This document shows positions 30,371-42,330 of a DNA stretch of 64,000 nucleotides, in pieces. The notes beneath the pieces were generated by a model that was not told where the DNA came from, ran no database searches, and saw nothing but the letters and a program-made list of their open reading frames with translations. The stretch spans positions 4,030,001-4,094,000 of the forward strand of contig JAWQUS010000002.1 in assembly GCA_036365455.1 (NCBI GenBank), read 5' to 3'. Position numbers and translations under genes: made by a program. Position 1 is the stretch's first letter. Each line of letters starts with the position of its first letter. The stretch is from Macrosoma leucophasiata (Eukaryota > Arthropoda > Insecta > Lepidoptera > Hedylidae).

Positions 30371-33300
30371 GTCATGGACGTTTTCCGACTGAAGTGAGGA
30401 TGATAGAAAGTTTAACGTTTTTGAACTGATATGCCATGTTCATAACACAAAACCTTATAGAAATCCGAGCATTTTTTTTTTATTTTGGGATAATCTGTGT
30501 ATAATTTAGCGAGCTTCAAATCCGTTTAATGGTATCATGTTTACAACAAAACATTTTTGAATGCGAAAACAAACAGTGAAATTGATAATCTGTCCGACAA
30601 CAAAATTGATTGAACGATTTATCTCTTAAATTTATATGTGGTTCACCAATCCAAACAATTTATTAGATACTGTATTTATCAATATCATTTGTTAGTCGAC
30701 ATCGATGCAATTGTTTTGTGCAAAAATACACTACGCAAAATGAAACGTTCGAGCGTAAGTGATTAATAGCGTTCATTTTTTGCGGTTTTAATACTAAAAT
30801 GTTTCATAGATTGAGCCTGTATTCCGCGAGTTTATCATAAAAAAATTATCACGTGTGAATAACATGCACCATCGTGGATGAAATAATCGCTTAGCGCTCA
30901 GGCTGAGCGATTATTGACAATTTTTACATAGATCTACAGAAAACATCAATCGCTATAACACGTTTAATAAATTGTTCTTCTTTTAAAATGGTGTTAATTG
31001 CGTACCAATTCTGAGCCAATATTCAAACTTAAGAGTTCCAAAACATATCTATTGAAAAGCAAGATAAGAATAGATTTTTAGAATAAGCAATAGATTTTTC
31101 ATTCTTTTGAAATTTTATTCAATACTTGATATTATCTATAGTTTACTCAAAGTTCAAGTATCTTCAACATCTTATTTGAGGAGTTTAATTAAACTATTGA
31201 AGTCAACAGTCTTAGCGACATTCAAACGAAAGCTGCAGTGAACTTAAGAATGCTTTGTCAAAAATTAATGCAAAATAATACAATTTTGTTAAGAGAGTCT
31301 CCGTCGAGCCGTTGCAAACGTCCCGTATTTATTTTTGTACCTAATTTAAATAAGATAGGACTTAGTTCTTTGTGACTTTGAGATCCGTTAGCAAATTAAC
31401 TGTTTGGTAAATATTGTGCACCGATTATATTCCGAGGTCTTAGAAATTCAAGTGAGGACGTTTTATTTTAAAGCAAATAATTTTTTGCTATAAAAATATT
31501 AATACATATAGCAAACAGTTTTTATAAATTCTATTTTTACAGTGTTTTCAGAGCTGTTTTTTTTTATTTATAAGAGAGCTACTAAAATATATGTTTGCCT
31601 TGTTAACTTACTCCGGTCATATACAGTAGAGTAACGTTGAGCACAATTCTTGCAAGATTAATCTTAAGCTACTGTATCGGAAAGTGTAATAATAAAGTGT
31701 AATGAGACTTCATACTGTAATCGCCGAAAGGCCAGGCAAAGTCAAGTTTTGTCTTAACATAGTTCAAGTAAAAAAATCAGCTTCAGAAAACGAGTCCACT
31801 TTTTGAGAAATTTTAAGACTTGTCAGATTTGGAAACAAAAGATGCCATTGACTTCCAAATTAAGTCCGCAGCAAAAAATAATAGCTTTAAATTTTTATAT
31901 ATAAATTCTTAAGTCTATGGTATAATTCCTTGTCTTCGACCAATTAATTCCTTTCAAGAGAATCAAACGATTTATTACCTTATTAACATAATAATTCAAA
32001 GTAAGTATTACATTTTAGTCGTTCGCATTTATAGTACCTATTTTTTACAAATAAGTTATTGTTTTTACCGTCATTTATTATCTATATAATTATATAAAAT
32101 AATTATATTGGTAATTAAAGTAAGTCGTGACGTTTTAAACATTCTTATTATTATTAAATGGTAGGAGAAGTTATCAATAACCACCAATGTAAAATAATGT
32201 TTTTTTTTTAATATTTTTAAGTCAATTTGGTCTTAATGTCACCATTAACTTAACTGATAATTGCGTTCAAAAAGCTGACTATTTGATTTCATCACAACTC
32301 CAGTGATCTAAATATCTGATAATTGATTACATTGTATTTACATTATTTGTTAAACGTCACATTATATAACGATGATGTATGAGACAAAAATATTAGTGTA
32401 GCTAATTATCGTTAATGGTGCCAAGAGTAAATGGTGTACAGCAATTTTGAATGATAATCCCTTCAAGCGTTTTGAAAACCGGTGAGAATGCGCCCACCGA
32501 ATATACAACAATTCATCATAATAGTGCCAAGCAATTACCGTTGGAAGCGTTAATGACTGGCGTCCATTATAAATCTGTACCAACCAGTTTTTTGAACCCA
32601 AGACTTATAGCGTTTCCGATAGTTATCTTGTTTTTAATAATTACCGAGTTATCCCTCTTCCCACAATCTTGATTAACACTATTTGTATGTTATTTTTCTT
32701 TCCACACAACCCGCCTTAATTTGGTGGCCGACAACTCTTTGAGGCATTTTTTATTCCTGTGTCTTCTTTTATTTGACAGTTGACAGTTGAATTAGGAAAG
32801 TACAGTTGCTCATACTTAAAACGTTTCTAATAATAGTTGTTATATAGTTGTGTCCAAGCTTTTACAAAATTTTCATTTTCAGTCATGTTGTTAACAAAAT
32901 CATAAGAAGCTTTGGACCATTCACTTCTACAACGGTTTTAATTAGTCATAATTTATACTTTTTACGTTTCTATTAACATGTTTTGCATCACAATTCATTT
33001 TTGTATCATAATTACCTTATTCAAAGAGCTCATTATTTTCGTCTTAAGAAATTAAGATTCAACGTCATTGCGTATATTAGACAAACAACGTATTCGGAGT
33101 TTAGTAATAAATATTAATCACTCACTAAGTCATATTTAAATGTTTCCTGCTACTGTTAGAGAAATTTCGAATGCCCAAACGTATTTAATTCATAAAGACT
33201 TCATTATCATATAGCTTACCGTGTGGGTCGTCGCTTCGTTACAGGTATTGTTAATGCCATGTTGTGGTTGTTTTAATTTTATTCCTACTTGTATTCCGCG

Positions 33301-33410
33301 ATATTATGGTTTTGTTTTTATTTGTTGTTTGTTATACTGTGTATTTCGTCCGTGTTTACAATTAGACTTGTGCTGTGTGCTACAATAGTACATATGACAA
33401 TGCAGGTACG
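30371..33410. other. Unassigned AT-rich DNA (3 kb)
   Basis: No gene recognised. Overlapping short frames at 32362-32672 lie on both strands with no domain. Confidence 0.35.
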
Positions 33411-33888
33411 TTAAAGGAGATGTTGCAAAAATGTATGGACCTCCGGCCATGTATTGTACACAATATCATTAACAGGCAAAATCAATATAAAAACGTTTTT
33501 TACTGCATATTTTCACTTATTTAGCTTTGTTTGCAGTTACAAAACATAATTTGCAGCTAGAATTGCAACTCAAAACTAACATGGCGAATATGGCGGGCGA
33601 TGTCATTTTGACGTTTTCATTTTTTAAATTGTATTTTGATTATAGAACTTGGAGAAAAAAGTAATATTTTCTAAATACTATCAAAATCGATTGATCCCAA
33701 GTGTCGGCTGTATCGCCGCCATGTTTAACAAAGTTGAAAATGATAAAATCGTTTGAATTAAATGTGGTTGTAACTCTAAAATATATTCTTGAATAAATTA
33801 ATTGTATTTTTTTTAGATTCTTCTTTAATTTACCCATTTTTTGAGGACGTGTACGAACCAGGGCCGAGTTCGCAACATCTCCTTTGAC
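33411..33888. mobile_element. Possible MITE with 18-bp TIRs
   Basis: Left end ttaaaggagatgttgcaaaa (33411-33430) is mirrored by cgcaacatctcctttga (33871-33887). Inside, atggcggg near 33590 and cgccatgtt near 33718 also pair. Confidence 0.5.
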
Positions 33889-34855
33889 TAGCTTCATAAA
33901 AAATAACGAGTTGTGTAATATTAATCATTTGTGACTTTTAATTTGCTTGAAATTAAAAAAAAATATATAATTAAACTGCGCTTTGTTTTGATTCCTTAAA
34001 AGCTTAATAGTGGTGAGATTTTACTTAATTGTTATATTGATAAATGTTTTTAGCAGTACGACGTAAGATTTAACACGATTTTTAGCAATTTACTTTATGA
34101 ACTTCATTAAATCTAATTAATACTTATTCATAACCTCATACACACATGAATAAGTTTTGTAAACTTACTTCTTTAGGTCTCCAAAATGGAAGATTTCGTT
34201 GAGGATAGCAGCATCACTTCATTTATATATTTTGAAATCAATACAAACAGCATACTGTAGATATTTCTTCAAAGTTGCACGCAGAGGTCCTCTAAATCAT
34301 CAAATTAGTTTAGGACCCCTTGCATTTTGTGTTAACCTAATACTAATTATATTAGATATCACATTTCCGTTTGATAATATTGAAATCGAATCGAAGACAC
34401 CTGTAAGTATTTTTTAAAATAAATAAGCTGCAGTAAACATTTACGATCAATTTGGATGTACAAGGTGTGTGCTGTTTTTTACTTAACTTGATTTTGGGAC
34501 ATGTATGTATCCATAAAAATACCGATATCTGAATCAGGTTGCACGATGTAGTTCAGATGCCGATGTTTGAAGTTAGAATACATTATTTCCACATCCGAAC
34601 AGGTGTGATAGAGTTCTCTATCGATTCAATCGACATTATAAAACGATTATCGATACCAAACGAGACCATAAACGATTCTTTGGATTCGAAAATACGGTTA
34701 TGCGTGGAGAGCGTAGAATATTTGACTGGATTATGTTAGTTCATTTAATGTGTTGTGAAAATATGTCTCTAACATTAACTGTTTGTTACTTGGTAACATG
34801 TATTTAAACTCTTGCATGGTTAGATGTGAGTTTTTTTAGGTTAATAGGTTACTTT
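33889..34855. other. Mostly unassigned DNA with one weak candidate exon
   Basis: See 34174-34412. Otherwise AT-rich with nothing recognised. Confidence 0.3.
34174..34412 (+). other. Weak candidate exon
   Basis: A plus frame (about 34199-34417) has a basic patch (KVARRGPLNH) then a hydrophobic stretch (FCVNLILIILDITFPF), and runs into ccTGTAAGTATT, a strong-looking splice donor at about 34401-34406. No family recognised; may be chance. Confidence 0.18.
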
Positions 34856-35131
34856 ACTGGTGGTAGAGCTCCAGTGACGGAGCTCGCGGGCTACCTAATA
34901 TACTTGCCGCTAAATGGTAGTGTTCAGCACTATCGTGTTCCGGTCAGGTGGTAATGTACGGCCCTGTAATTTCCGGCACAGAGGCATAACACCTTAGGCC
35001 TCAGGAGTTGCAACGCATCTGCATTTTGACCTTGGTCTTTGTGTAGGTGTCTATCGGCTGCAGTCATCACTTAACATCAATGTGAACTGCATGCTTGTTT
35101 ACCACTTCCATTACATTAAAAAAAAAAAAAA
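34856..35131 (+). mobile_element. SINE-A copy with 17-bp internal deletion
   Basis: Full-length ends, but the block between gcgggc and tacctaat is missing. Ends in a long A run. Possible 5-bp duplication actttt/acttt around it. Confidence 0.85.
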
Positions 35132-36398
35132 CTTTGAGAGTTTACCGGCTTGGATAAGTTTATAAGCTATTCATAATTATAACACAAATAAATGACCATA
35201 TACAAAAGGATACGAAATAAAGTATTGTGACCGTGTTTAGGAATAAGCTGTATTAAAATTATTTTCTTGAAATAAAAAAAATCAAAACAGTTGCTAAGGT
35301 GTATTTTGCGTACCTATACATACTCGTATTAAAGTAAAAGTATAGATAAGTACTTTACCCCTGTTAATTATATTATTTTTCAAATTGCAAAATCTTTGTT
35401 GCTGGAGCAATATGAATGTGTTTCTTATTACATAATTGTCGCTTTTTTGTTTCCACCTCTAACTAATCTTATCACACTATACGCATACACATAAATTCTT
35501 AAGGATAACGGCAGCGTTACTTAAATTTTACATAATGCATAATAACAAGTTACCTACTAGTTATCAGTCCAGACATAAAAGTTATAACTGCCGCTGCTAC
35601 TATCTCCACCTCTCACTTATCACTTATCGTTTTTTTATTCACACATCTTTTTTTTTCTCTGGCGCCAACACCCCGTGACAGCGATTACGGGTAGCCAGAC
35701 ACTTATAAACAACATTTATCTACGAGCATTTCCTATCAAGTTATCAAACTCGAATACATGGTTATACAAAATTGGACGCCATTTTCTTTAAGCTCGTTAC
35801 AGGCCGACGCACGTTCGTAATTATGATGTTAAACGCGCTTGTGTGCGCGAATACGTCAGTAGGTTAGTGTGGGTATGCGCGGGCGCATCGCGTCGGCGTT
35901 TTTGAGCTGCGTTTCTAATAATTACTGTATATCTTACACCCGGGGGCGTTTTTTATACATCTTAATCACAGACAGCGTCCGTTTGAGCGCATTAAAATTG
36001 TTTTGTTGTTTATGGTTAATCACGATTGTTATCAGTTTTCGATTAGCAGACACCAAATATTGTACCGCCATTGTTTATAAGTTCTTGTGGTCAAAATAAA
36101 TATTGTTTTGTGTTTGTTACAATTATGTAAAGGTTTGTTTGTGCAAACACGTTTAATAAATTGGCTCGATAAACAAGTGCTTTGTAAACATATAACATTT
36201 GTTTGGTTTCAATGGAGCCTGCATTTTGTGAATAATATTTTGGTCAACAATAAACATTTTAATATTTCTCGTGATTTTATTAGTGATACCTGGCCTTGCT
36301 GGAATTTTGTTTCTAGTTGTATTATACTTATATAGTCCACCTCATCCCAACTCCAACTACTATATTATGTATATAAATATTTTTTTCTTTTACTAACT
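35132..36398. other. Unassigned DNA
   Basis: 35800-35960 is richer in CpG (for example gcgcgggcgcatcgcgtcgg) than its surroundings and could be a promoter or first exon, without further evidence. Confidence 0.3.
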
Positions 36399-36567
36399 TT
36401 TTTTATGTAATGGAAGTGGCAAACAAGCAAGCAGCTCACATTGATGTTAAGTGATGACTGCAGCCTATAGACACCCACACAAAGACCAAGGTCAAAATGC
36501 AGATGCGTTACCACTCCTGAGGTCTAAGGTGTTATGCCTGTGTGCCAGAATATACAGGGCCGTACAA
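36399..36567 (-). mobile_element. SINE-A 3' half
   Basis: From the poly(A) side to tatacagggccgtac. The 5' half is missing. Confidence 0.82.
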
Positions 36568-36605
36568 CGTAACTTTATTTATATTATGTTCTTACTTTAA
36601 TTATT

Positions 36606-36690
36606 CGTTTTGCCCTCTAAGATGAGCTCTTAGGTGACTAGCTAAACCAAACTTAGTTTTGAATATTCTATCACAGATGTTACAATAGAG
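36606..36690 (-). pseudogene. LINE-type C-terminal zinc finger fragment
   Basis: The minus strand reads CNICDRIFKTKFGLASHLRAH and soon stops. A C2H2 finger with an FGL...SH core is found at the ORF2 C-terminus of several LINE families in arthropods (known from memory). A stop precedes the finger, so the copy is dead. It could also be a stray host C2H2 finger. Confidence 0.4.
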
Positions 36691-36706
36691 TTAACCCTGT
36701 GAATTG

Positions 36707-37888
36707 TAAGCATAGGTATAGGAGCATTATTAGTTCGTTCCTTGCGGACATGGCGTTTGTTGTAGTGCTTGTAGTAGTAGTACCGCAATATTAAACTTTT
36801 ATGTTTTCAACTATCAACAATGTAGTCAATTCAGTTCTTAGTTCAAAATTGACGGCTTTAGAGTCAGGTAACTCTTTTTGCTTTGTTCCTTTTAAAGAAC
36901 AGTTTGGCTACCTGCTAATTAACGATAGTTGTTTAGCCACTAATTTATCTCCAACATGCTGTGTGTGTGTGGCAATTTACGCCCTCTTATCTTTTGCTTT
37001 TTTGTATGTTTAATGGTGGAAGATGTATGGTTCTCAAAAGTGAAAAACACGTCGAGTGTTGTTTTTTTTCCGTTTCAATATGGGTATTTGGTTTAACATT
37101 CTTATAGTCTCAATTTTAATTTACAATCTCCATATTAAGTTTAGCTCAATACAAACCTTAAAAAAAACATCAACATCAAACATTTAATAATCTTTAAATA
37201 AATAAATACCTAAATAAATAAAGCGGTTATGAACATGCATCAAAAACACAAAAAAAAACAAATAAAATTTGAAATTGTTGACAAATTAAATTTTCTTACT
37301 TTTAAAAATTGATAATCTATAGTGTCCAATTATTTTAACAAAAGTATATTTGAGTAGATATGCTTGTTTTATAAAACTCAAAAATTGGCTACATTAAAAA
37401 CATATTTGATAAAAGATTCGACCTTAAAGATATATCTCTATATACACAAACAATACCTAGAAGGAACATTAAAAATGATAAAACCTATAAATAATGCATG
37501 TCTATTGACTTCAATCATACTATAATACGAAAAGCAGTAAAATTGTCCAGTCATTTGTCATATTTACCTTTTGTTACTTAAAATACTCTCTGTTTGCACT
37601 TCTTCACTAAATGAATACAGATTGAGACGTTTCTCTTTCTTGTGATCGAGGGTCATTAGTTTTGTTTTGGACCGGCCCAGTCTTTTTTTATTTAACGATG
37701 TTGCCTCGGTATTCTCAATCTTTTGCTTTGTTTTATCAGGTTTTGTTCATAGTGTGGTTAATATTATTGTGTTACTTAACTTCTGGTTGGAACTTCATTA
37801 AGATTACGTCACTTTTATTTTTTTGTTAGATCACGTGTGGCACGTTTCTAAATTAGATTAAAATATAATTTAACTTGAATTAACTTTT
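36707..37888. other. Unassigned AT-rich DNA
   Basis: No gene recognised. Confidence 0.3.
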
Positions 37889-38178
37889 ACTGGTGGTAGA
37901 GCTCCAGTGACGGAGCTCGCGGGCGTAGGCACCACCGCATTACCTAATATACTTGCCGCTAAATGGTAGTGTTCAGTTCAGCACTATCGTGTTCCCTTTA
38001 GGTGGTAATGTACGGCCCTGTAATTTCCGGCACAGAGGTATAACACCTTAAGCCTCAGGAGTGGTAACGCATCTGCATTTTGATCTTGGTTTTTTGTGGG
38101 TGTCTATAGGCTGCAGTCTTCACTTAACATCAATGTGAACTGCATGCTTGTTTGCCACTTCCATTACATTAAAAAAAA
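37889..38178 (+). mobile_element. SINE-A copy, full length
   Basis: Has a 5-bp duplication (gttcagttcagcac) and otherwise the common form, ending in poly(A). Confidence 0.88.
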
Positions 38179-40270
38179 CTTCACATCTATTTTCCGAACA
38201 TTTATGACAGTAAAATTTTACAGTTTATTGGTTTTCGTAGAATCTAAGAATTTTGAAGAATCAATTGTTGCTGACAATTTCATCGATTAAAAATGGACAA
38301 TATCACTTTTTCTCCACCCATGTCCGAACTCATAGATCGAACATGGAACACCAGTCCTACTTTAAATGACCAGCGAGATAACAAAACTATCGAGGTAGAC
38401 AAAAGCAATTCAACTTCAAAATTGCAATCCTGTTATTTACATAGAGTTTCAAAGTGCAAACACAACGAAAATGTGTATAGCAAACAAAAAGTACATTAAA
38501 CCAAACAATCCGCTGTCAAATGTTTTTACATCGAAAAAAAAAAATAAAAAAGACAAATCCGTGTCAACGGTTATGAGATAAAAACTCGAAAACGACCACC
38601 GGCCATTTAATTTTGCTTTAACGTTGGTAGCGTCTGTCACGAACTCGCGTCTCTTTATTTTCTTATTGTTGTTCGGCTTTTTATACTTTACTTGTTGGTT
38701 TTGTCGAGAATGTAAAGGAATTGACGTCTCCATCGCGTTTCGTCACGGTTCGCCGTCGACGGGATGACGGCGCGATTTTTTCCGCTATTAAAAGCTATAC
38801 AACCTTCACTTGTTCCAAACTTAACTCTGCACCTCGCCAATAAGATACATTTTTGAATGAATAGACCAGTGTGTGGATTGGTAAAATATAACTGAAGTAG
38901 CCTGCACGCAGACCCCTTATAGAGAGAAGTGATGACTTAATTTCACCCATTTGCCATGGGTGCGAGATTGCATATCTTTAGTATACTACGCCTTTGAATC
39001 CTGCATTTTTAATGCAACGAGACGCATGTGTAGTTAATTATAGCCTTTTACATCAAAACCTGTTATAATAATGTTAGTGCCGTGTTAAACTTGACCAGAA
39101 TTTTAATTTGTCATAAATTTTAATAGTGAGCTGTTTATTTTTTTATGTGAATCTGATTATGAGATGATTTGTTTTAATTGATGTGGAACTTATTCAGAGT
39201 GTAATCGTTACGGAGCAGTTTTACTGACTTTGTGTAATAAACCAATTTAAATTTACCAAATTAAGTATATGAAACGTTTTAATTATGGTCGGGGTGATTA
39301 AGATGTTCTTTTTCTACGTTATTGTAACTATGAATAGTTTTATTGTATTACTTAAACTCAAACTACAGTTTGTGGGGGCATTGTTTAGTATAATATTAAG
39401 AATGTTTTAATTGTGTAGGCTAAGTCAGTTCATTATTTTTTGTGTTTGTCAATAAATTTTATTGCGATTTATGAGCTGTGGTTTGAGTAGTTGTTAACTG
39501 TGTTTTTATACGTGTCCTCTGTTCGTGGTACAAAAATATTTATGTTTTCAGAATCCAAAATATCTTCATGTTAAATTTCATTACAATCAGATCAGCACTT
39601 TAGTTAACAATATAATGTTGATATATTATAGTAAAATTATGTAGAACCTACATTAATTTATATTGTTGAGGTAAAATATTAGGTACCGACTATCAACAAT
39701 GAAGATATAAACTGGGGTAAAATAATGAGTAAGATTTTTGATAATGAATAGTAAATGAGATGTTAAATATATAATTATTCTGGTCCATACAAAGTAATAC
39801 AATAAATCTTATGAAAGACGGTTGAATGTGCAGCCACCAGCATTAGTTACACTGATATAAATGTGTTCGTGAAATCTAAAAAAAATGTCATAATAAGGTA
39901 AAATAACAAATGAATGCTACAATTCTAATAATGTGAATTCAAAATAATAAACAATCAAATACACACATAATATAATTATTTCTAAGACAGAAGTCGTAAC
40001 AGCACTAGGAACAAAGCAGTGGCGAACATTACAATTATGCTTCGTATGGAGCCTGCGGGGCTTACAATCCTGAGGTTTTCGAGGTGAGTTCAACAACCCT
40101 GAATAAAATCCTTGCTATAATTTATATAAATAAAAATAAAAATAAAAATAAAAATAATAATGTAATTCTTTTGAGAAATAAATTCTTTAAACTATCAACT
40201 CGGCCAAAATTGGTACACGTTGAATATAAAAACTGGCCAAGTGTATGTCGCGTAATTTAGCATTCAATTT
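38179..40270. other. Unassigned AT-rich DNA (2.1 kb)
   Basis: No gene recognised. Ends with a (TAAAA)n microsatellite at about 40130-40156. Confidence 0.35.
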
Positions 40271-40720
40271 TTAAGAAGGCTGCTTTTGTATTGTTATTCT
40301 TACGTTGTAAGTTCTAGAGACGTTATGGAGCAAATAAAAGAATACATAAAATTGAAAGATAAAGGACAGTGCTGATACATTCACAATAAGTTGCCAATCT
40401 TCAATACAGACGTGCTCCCCAATCTTGAAATGTTTCTTGCTTGCTTCATGCATCAAATGCATTTTAAAAACTTCACCAATAATAAACAACAATTCAGAAC
40501 CTAAGTGGTTTGCTATTATAATCACGTGCAAAGTAGACAACACTAGAGAGAAGGCACTCGGTTTCCCATAGGGATACACAGGATTCAGCAAGATTACATC
40601 GACTCCACGCACATAAATTACAGCCAGTATTGTGGGTATCAGGGCTGCCACTTCGAATTCCTTAGCGTCTTTACGTTGAATGGATTTAGTGGTGTGAATC
40701 GTATATTTGTTTTTATTTTC
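40271..40720 (-). CDS. Possible membrane-protein exon, unidentified
   Basis: The minus frame is open for 149 codons; the first GTG gives 126. It has three hydrophobic stretches: VAALIPTILAVIYV, then LVLSTLHVIIIANHLGSELL, then VSALSFIFQFYVFFYLL, with charged loops between. Codon content looks less AT-skewed than nearby DNA. This is a plausible piece of a multi-pass protein, possibly a chemoreceptor-like exon, but I recognise no signature motif. No clear acceptor is seen upstream. It lies alone among repeats. Confidence 0.3.
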   Translation of the reverse strand, partial: ENKNKYTIHTTKSIQRKDAKEFEVAALIPTILAVIYVRGVDVILLNPVYPYGKPSAFSLVLSTLHVIIIANHLGSELLFIIGEVFKMHLMHEASKKHFKIGEHVCIEDWQLIVNVSALSFIFQFYVFFYLLHNVSRTYNVRITIQKQPS

Positions 40721-40982
40721 TTAATCTGATACGATATGTTAGTAACCGATACCAATAAAGCATGGACAGCTTATTTTGAATAAATTTAACGTATGTTACA
40801 ACTACATAAGAATTCCAATTGCTGAAACGCAGACTTAAAAAAAGCTGCAGACTTTAATGCAGAAGTATAACTAGTACTTTGGCTTGGTGCTGAAGGGAAT
40901 GAAGGGAATTGCGGAGTCAAATGACGTCATCTTATTGAAATAAAGCATTTCTAGTTTTCGTTAACGAAGACGAGATATAAAG
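40721..40982. other. Unassigned DNA
   Basis: Nothing recognisable. Confidence 0.3.
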
Positions 40983-41268
40983 TTTTTATTTATGTAATAG
41001 AAGTGGCAAACAAGCATGCAGTTCACATTGATGTTAAGTAATGACTGCAGCCTATAGACACTTACACAAAGACCAAGGTCAAAATGCAAATGCGTTACCA
41101 CTACTGAGGCCTAAAGTGTTATGCCTCTGTGCCGGAAATTACAGGGCCGTACATTACTACCGGACCGGAACACGATAGTGCTGAACACTACCATTTAGCG
41201 ACAAGTAAATTAGGTAATGCGGTGGTGCCTACGCCCGCGAGCTCCGTCACTAGAGCTCTACCACCAAT
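40983..41268 (-). mobile_element. SINE-A copy, full length
   Basis: Plus-strand end reads agctctaccaccaat. Few changes from the common form. Confidence 0.88.
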
Positions 41269-41904
41269 AAACGTCTACTAACTTGTATAATAATTTGTCA
41301 ACAAGAACATAAAGAAGAAGGAAGTATTGATCGGTTTCAATTTATTATTTCTAATATTTTAAGAATGTTAAAGAATATAGAGAGATCATCGTCATAAGAA
41401 CATCGTCGGAAATTATTTAAACATGCAAATTATTTAAACAGAAGTCAGGTGAATGTTTGAAAACATGAAATATACCGTTATGAGACATAGCTCATTTAAG
41501 TTATATTATTATATGCAAATGATTTAACTGGTTCCTGTGAATTTAATTATGAGGTAAAATATTAGAAAACAACATGATTGCTGTTTAAAACAGTAAAATT
41601 CGTTGTCATTGATTTAATAAATTAAGATTGAGCGTAATAAAAAAAATAATAATAATACCACTCAGACGAGATTATGTTTTGAACTAACTAAAAACACTTC
41701 TAACTAAATTAGTCGAATGAGACGAACAAAGTCTTCTCTTTATTGCCCGCAAGCTAAGTTCATTAAAATAAAATTACATCCAAATTGATGCAAAAAAAAA
41801 TAATCAGGATAGTTTTAAAACTGATGAATATTTTGAGTTAAGATAAATCAATTTTTAATTGTCGAAGGACCATTTACTACAATACGGATATTAGAATAAG
41901 AAAA
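41269..41904. other. Unassigned AT-rich DNA
   Basis: Nothing recognisable. Confidence 0.3.
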
Positions 41905-42020
41905 GATGTATGAAGAGAACGATGAAGGTAGATGAGGCACGGGAGGTGAGTCAGGACCGCGATATCGGGCGCTCCACACTCTCTGTCTACCCCGTTAGGA
42001 AGATACATACATACATACGG
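41905..42020 (+). mobile_element. SINE-C copy with (ATAC)n tail
   Basis: Body gatgaaggtagatgaggcac, ggcgctccacactctctgtc, taccccgttagg, then gatacatacatacatac as a 3' microsatellite tail. Confidence 0.7.
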
Positions 42021-42237
42021 ATATTAAAGGTAAAAAAATAGTTTTGGTATTGAGAATAAAATTTAATAAACAGAATAAGTATACAGGTACGTATTTTTAT
42101 TAACTGCGAAAGCGTTATCTTAATTCAAATCAAGAATAAGACTTAGATGTTTTAACAGCATTTTAGGACTTCTTCTGTGACGACCTCTTTGGTCCAGCTT
42201 TTTCAAGTTCCGATTTCCGCACCGAATTGAATATTTG
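42021..42237. other. Unassigned DNA
   Basis: Nothing recognisable. Confidence 0.3.
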
Positions 42238-42330
42238 TATGGCGCACAGATTCGTATTTCAGGTCTGACGACGACACAAGTTATACTGGTGTGGAGCTGA
42301 ATGTCTGTGAGTGTAAGCGTATTTTATTTT
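42238..42330 (+). mobile_element. SINE-T 3' fragment, diverged
   Basis: Words acagattcgtatttcaggtc and gtgagtgtaagcgtatttta match the copies at 51582 and 54470. Confidence 0.55.

Noticed and set aside
35800..35960. Promoter or first exon in a CpG-richer block
   Set aside because: No TATA, initiator, splice donor or conserved frame could be shown; noted only as a region description.
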